DNA of 5,286 nucleotides from Oscillospiraceae bacterium (GTDB lineage: Bacteria > Bacillota_A > Clostridia > Oscillospirales > Oscillospiraceae), in assembly GCA_017398105.1 (NCBI GenBank), contig JAFQHF010000081.1, positions 1 to 5,286 on the forward strand. The letters run 5' to 3'. Of the stretch, positions 5,265 to 5,286 are shown piece by piece. The number at the start of each line of letters is the position of its first letter. Position 1 is the stretch's first letter. Below the pieces are notes generated by a model. The model did not search any database and was not told the origin of the DNA. It saw only the letters and a list, made by a program, of their open reading frames with translations. The position numbers and the translations under genes were made by a program.

Positions 5265-5286
5265 GAGAAATCTTACGTATTCGCAT

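Noticed and set aside
1..5286. parS or Noc-binding sites near noc
   Set aside because: No close match to TGTTTCACGTGAAACA or ATTTCCCGGGAAAT was seen by eye on either strand.
5179..5286. Short minus-strand frame (~36 codons) at the right edge
   Set aside because: It is composed mostly of the palindromic repeat, has no ribosome site in view, and runs to the window edge. It is probably an artefact of the repeat.

Overview
The window looks like chromosomal DNA of a low-pathogenicity-style gut Firmicute, most likely class Clostridia (Ruminococcaceae/Oscillospiraceae-like). The evidence is a pyruvate phosphate dikinase, a Noc-type ParB protein, a folate ECF transporter under a tetrahydrofolate riboswitch, Gram-positive surface modules, strong AGGAGG ribosome sites, and short GC-rich palindromic intergenic repeats. 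The genus is an inference.

Layout. Positions 1-213 (minus) hold the first 71 residues of ppdK, with a leader hairpin and a good sigma-A-type promoter (299-327). Positions 400-429 are the minus-strand terminator of the next gene. Positions 454-2442 (minus) encode a 662-residue membrane-anchored surface protein with fibronectin-like modules, an SH3-like module, a VanX/VanY-type M15 zinc peptidase domain and a C-terminal wall-binding-like repeat. Its promoter (2474-2502) overlaps a 26-bp palindrome (2461-2486). Positions 2643-3425 (minus) encode noc, a ParB-family DNA-binding CTPase-like protein. Positions 3426-4012 are a 587-base divergent intergenic region. It holds noc's ribosome site, a 102-bp inverted-repeat element (3539-3640), the folT promoter, a THF riboswitch (3713-3813) and its terminator platform (3914-3951). 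Positions 4013-5110 (plus) encode a FolT-family S component with an unusual extra C-terminal segment. Positions 5111-5286 hold a perfect hairpin and a three-stem intergenic repeat.

How the genes work together. The four genes do not form one pathway. ppdK is central carbon metabolism, the M15 protein is cell-wall metabolism, noc is chromosome/division coordination, and folT is folate uptake. Each appears to have its own transcription unit. The best-resolved regulatory unit is folT. Its promoter places the start site at the first aptamer helix. The aptamer's 3' strand can pair either within the aptamer or with the 5' arm of the terminator, which predicts that tetrahydrofolate turns transcription off.

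No phage, CRISPR array, transposase gene, rRNA or tRNA was seen. The points most worth a second look are the FolT C-terminal extension, the Noc specificity residues combined with a missing membrane helix, and extra complementarity inside the riboswitch expression platform.
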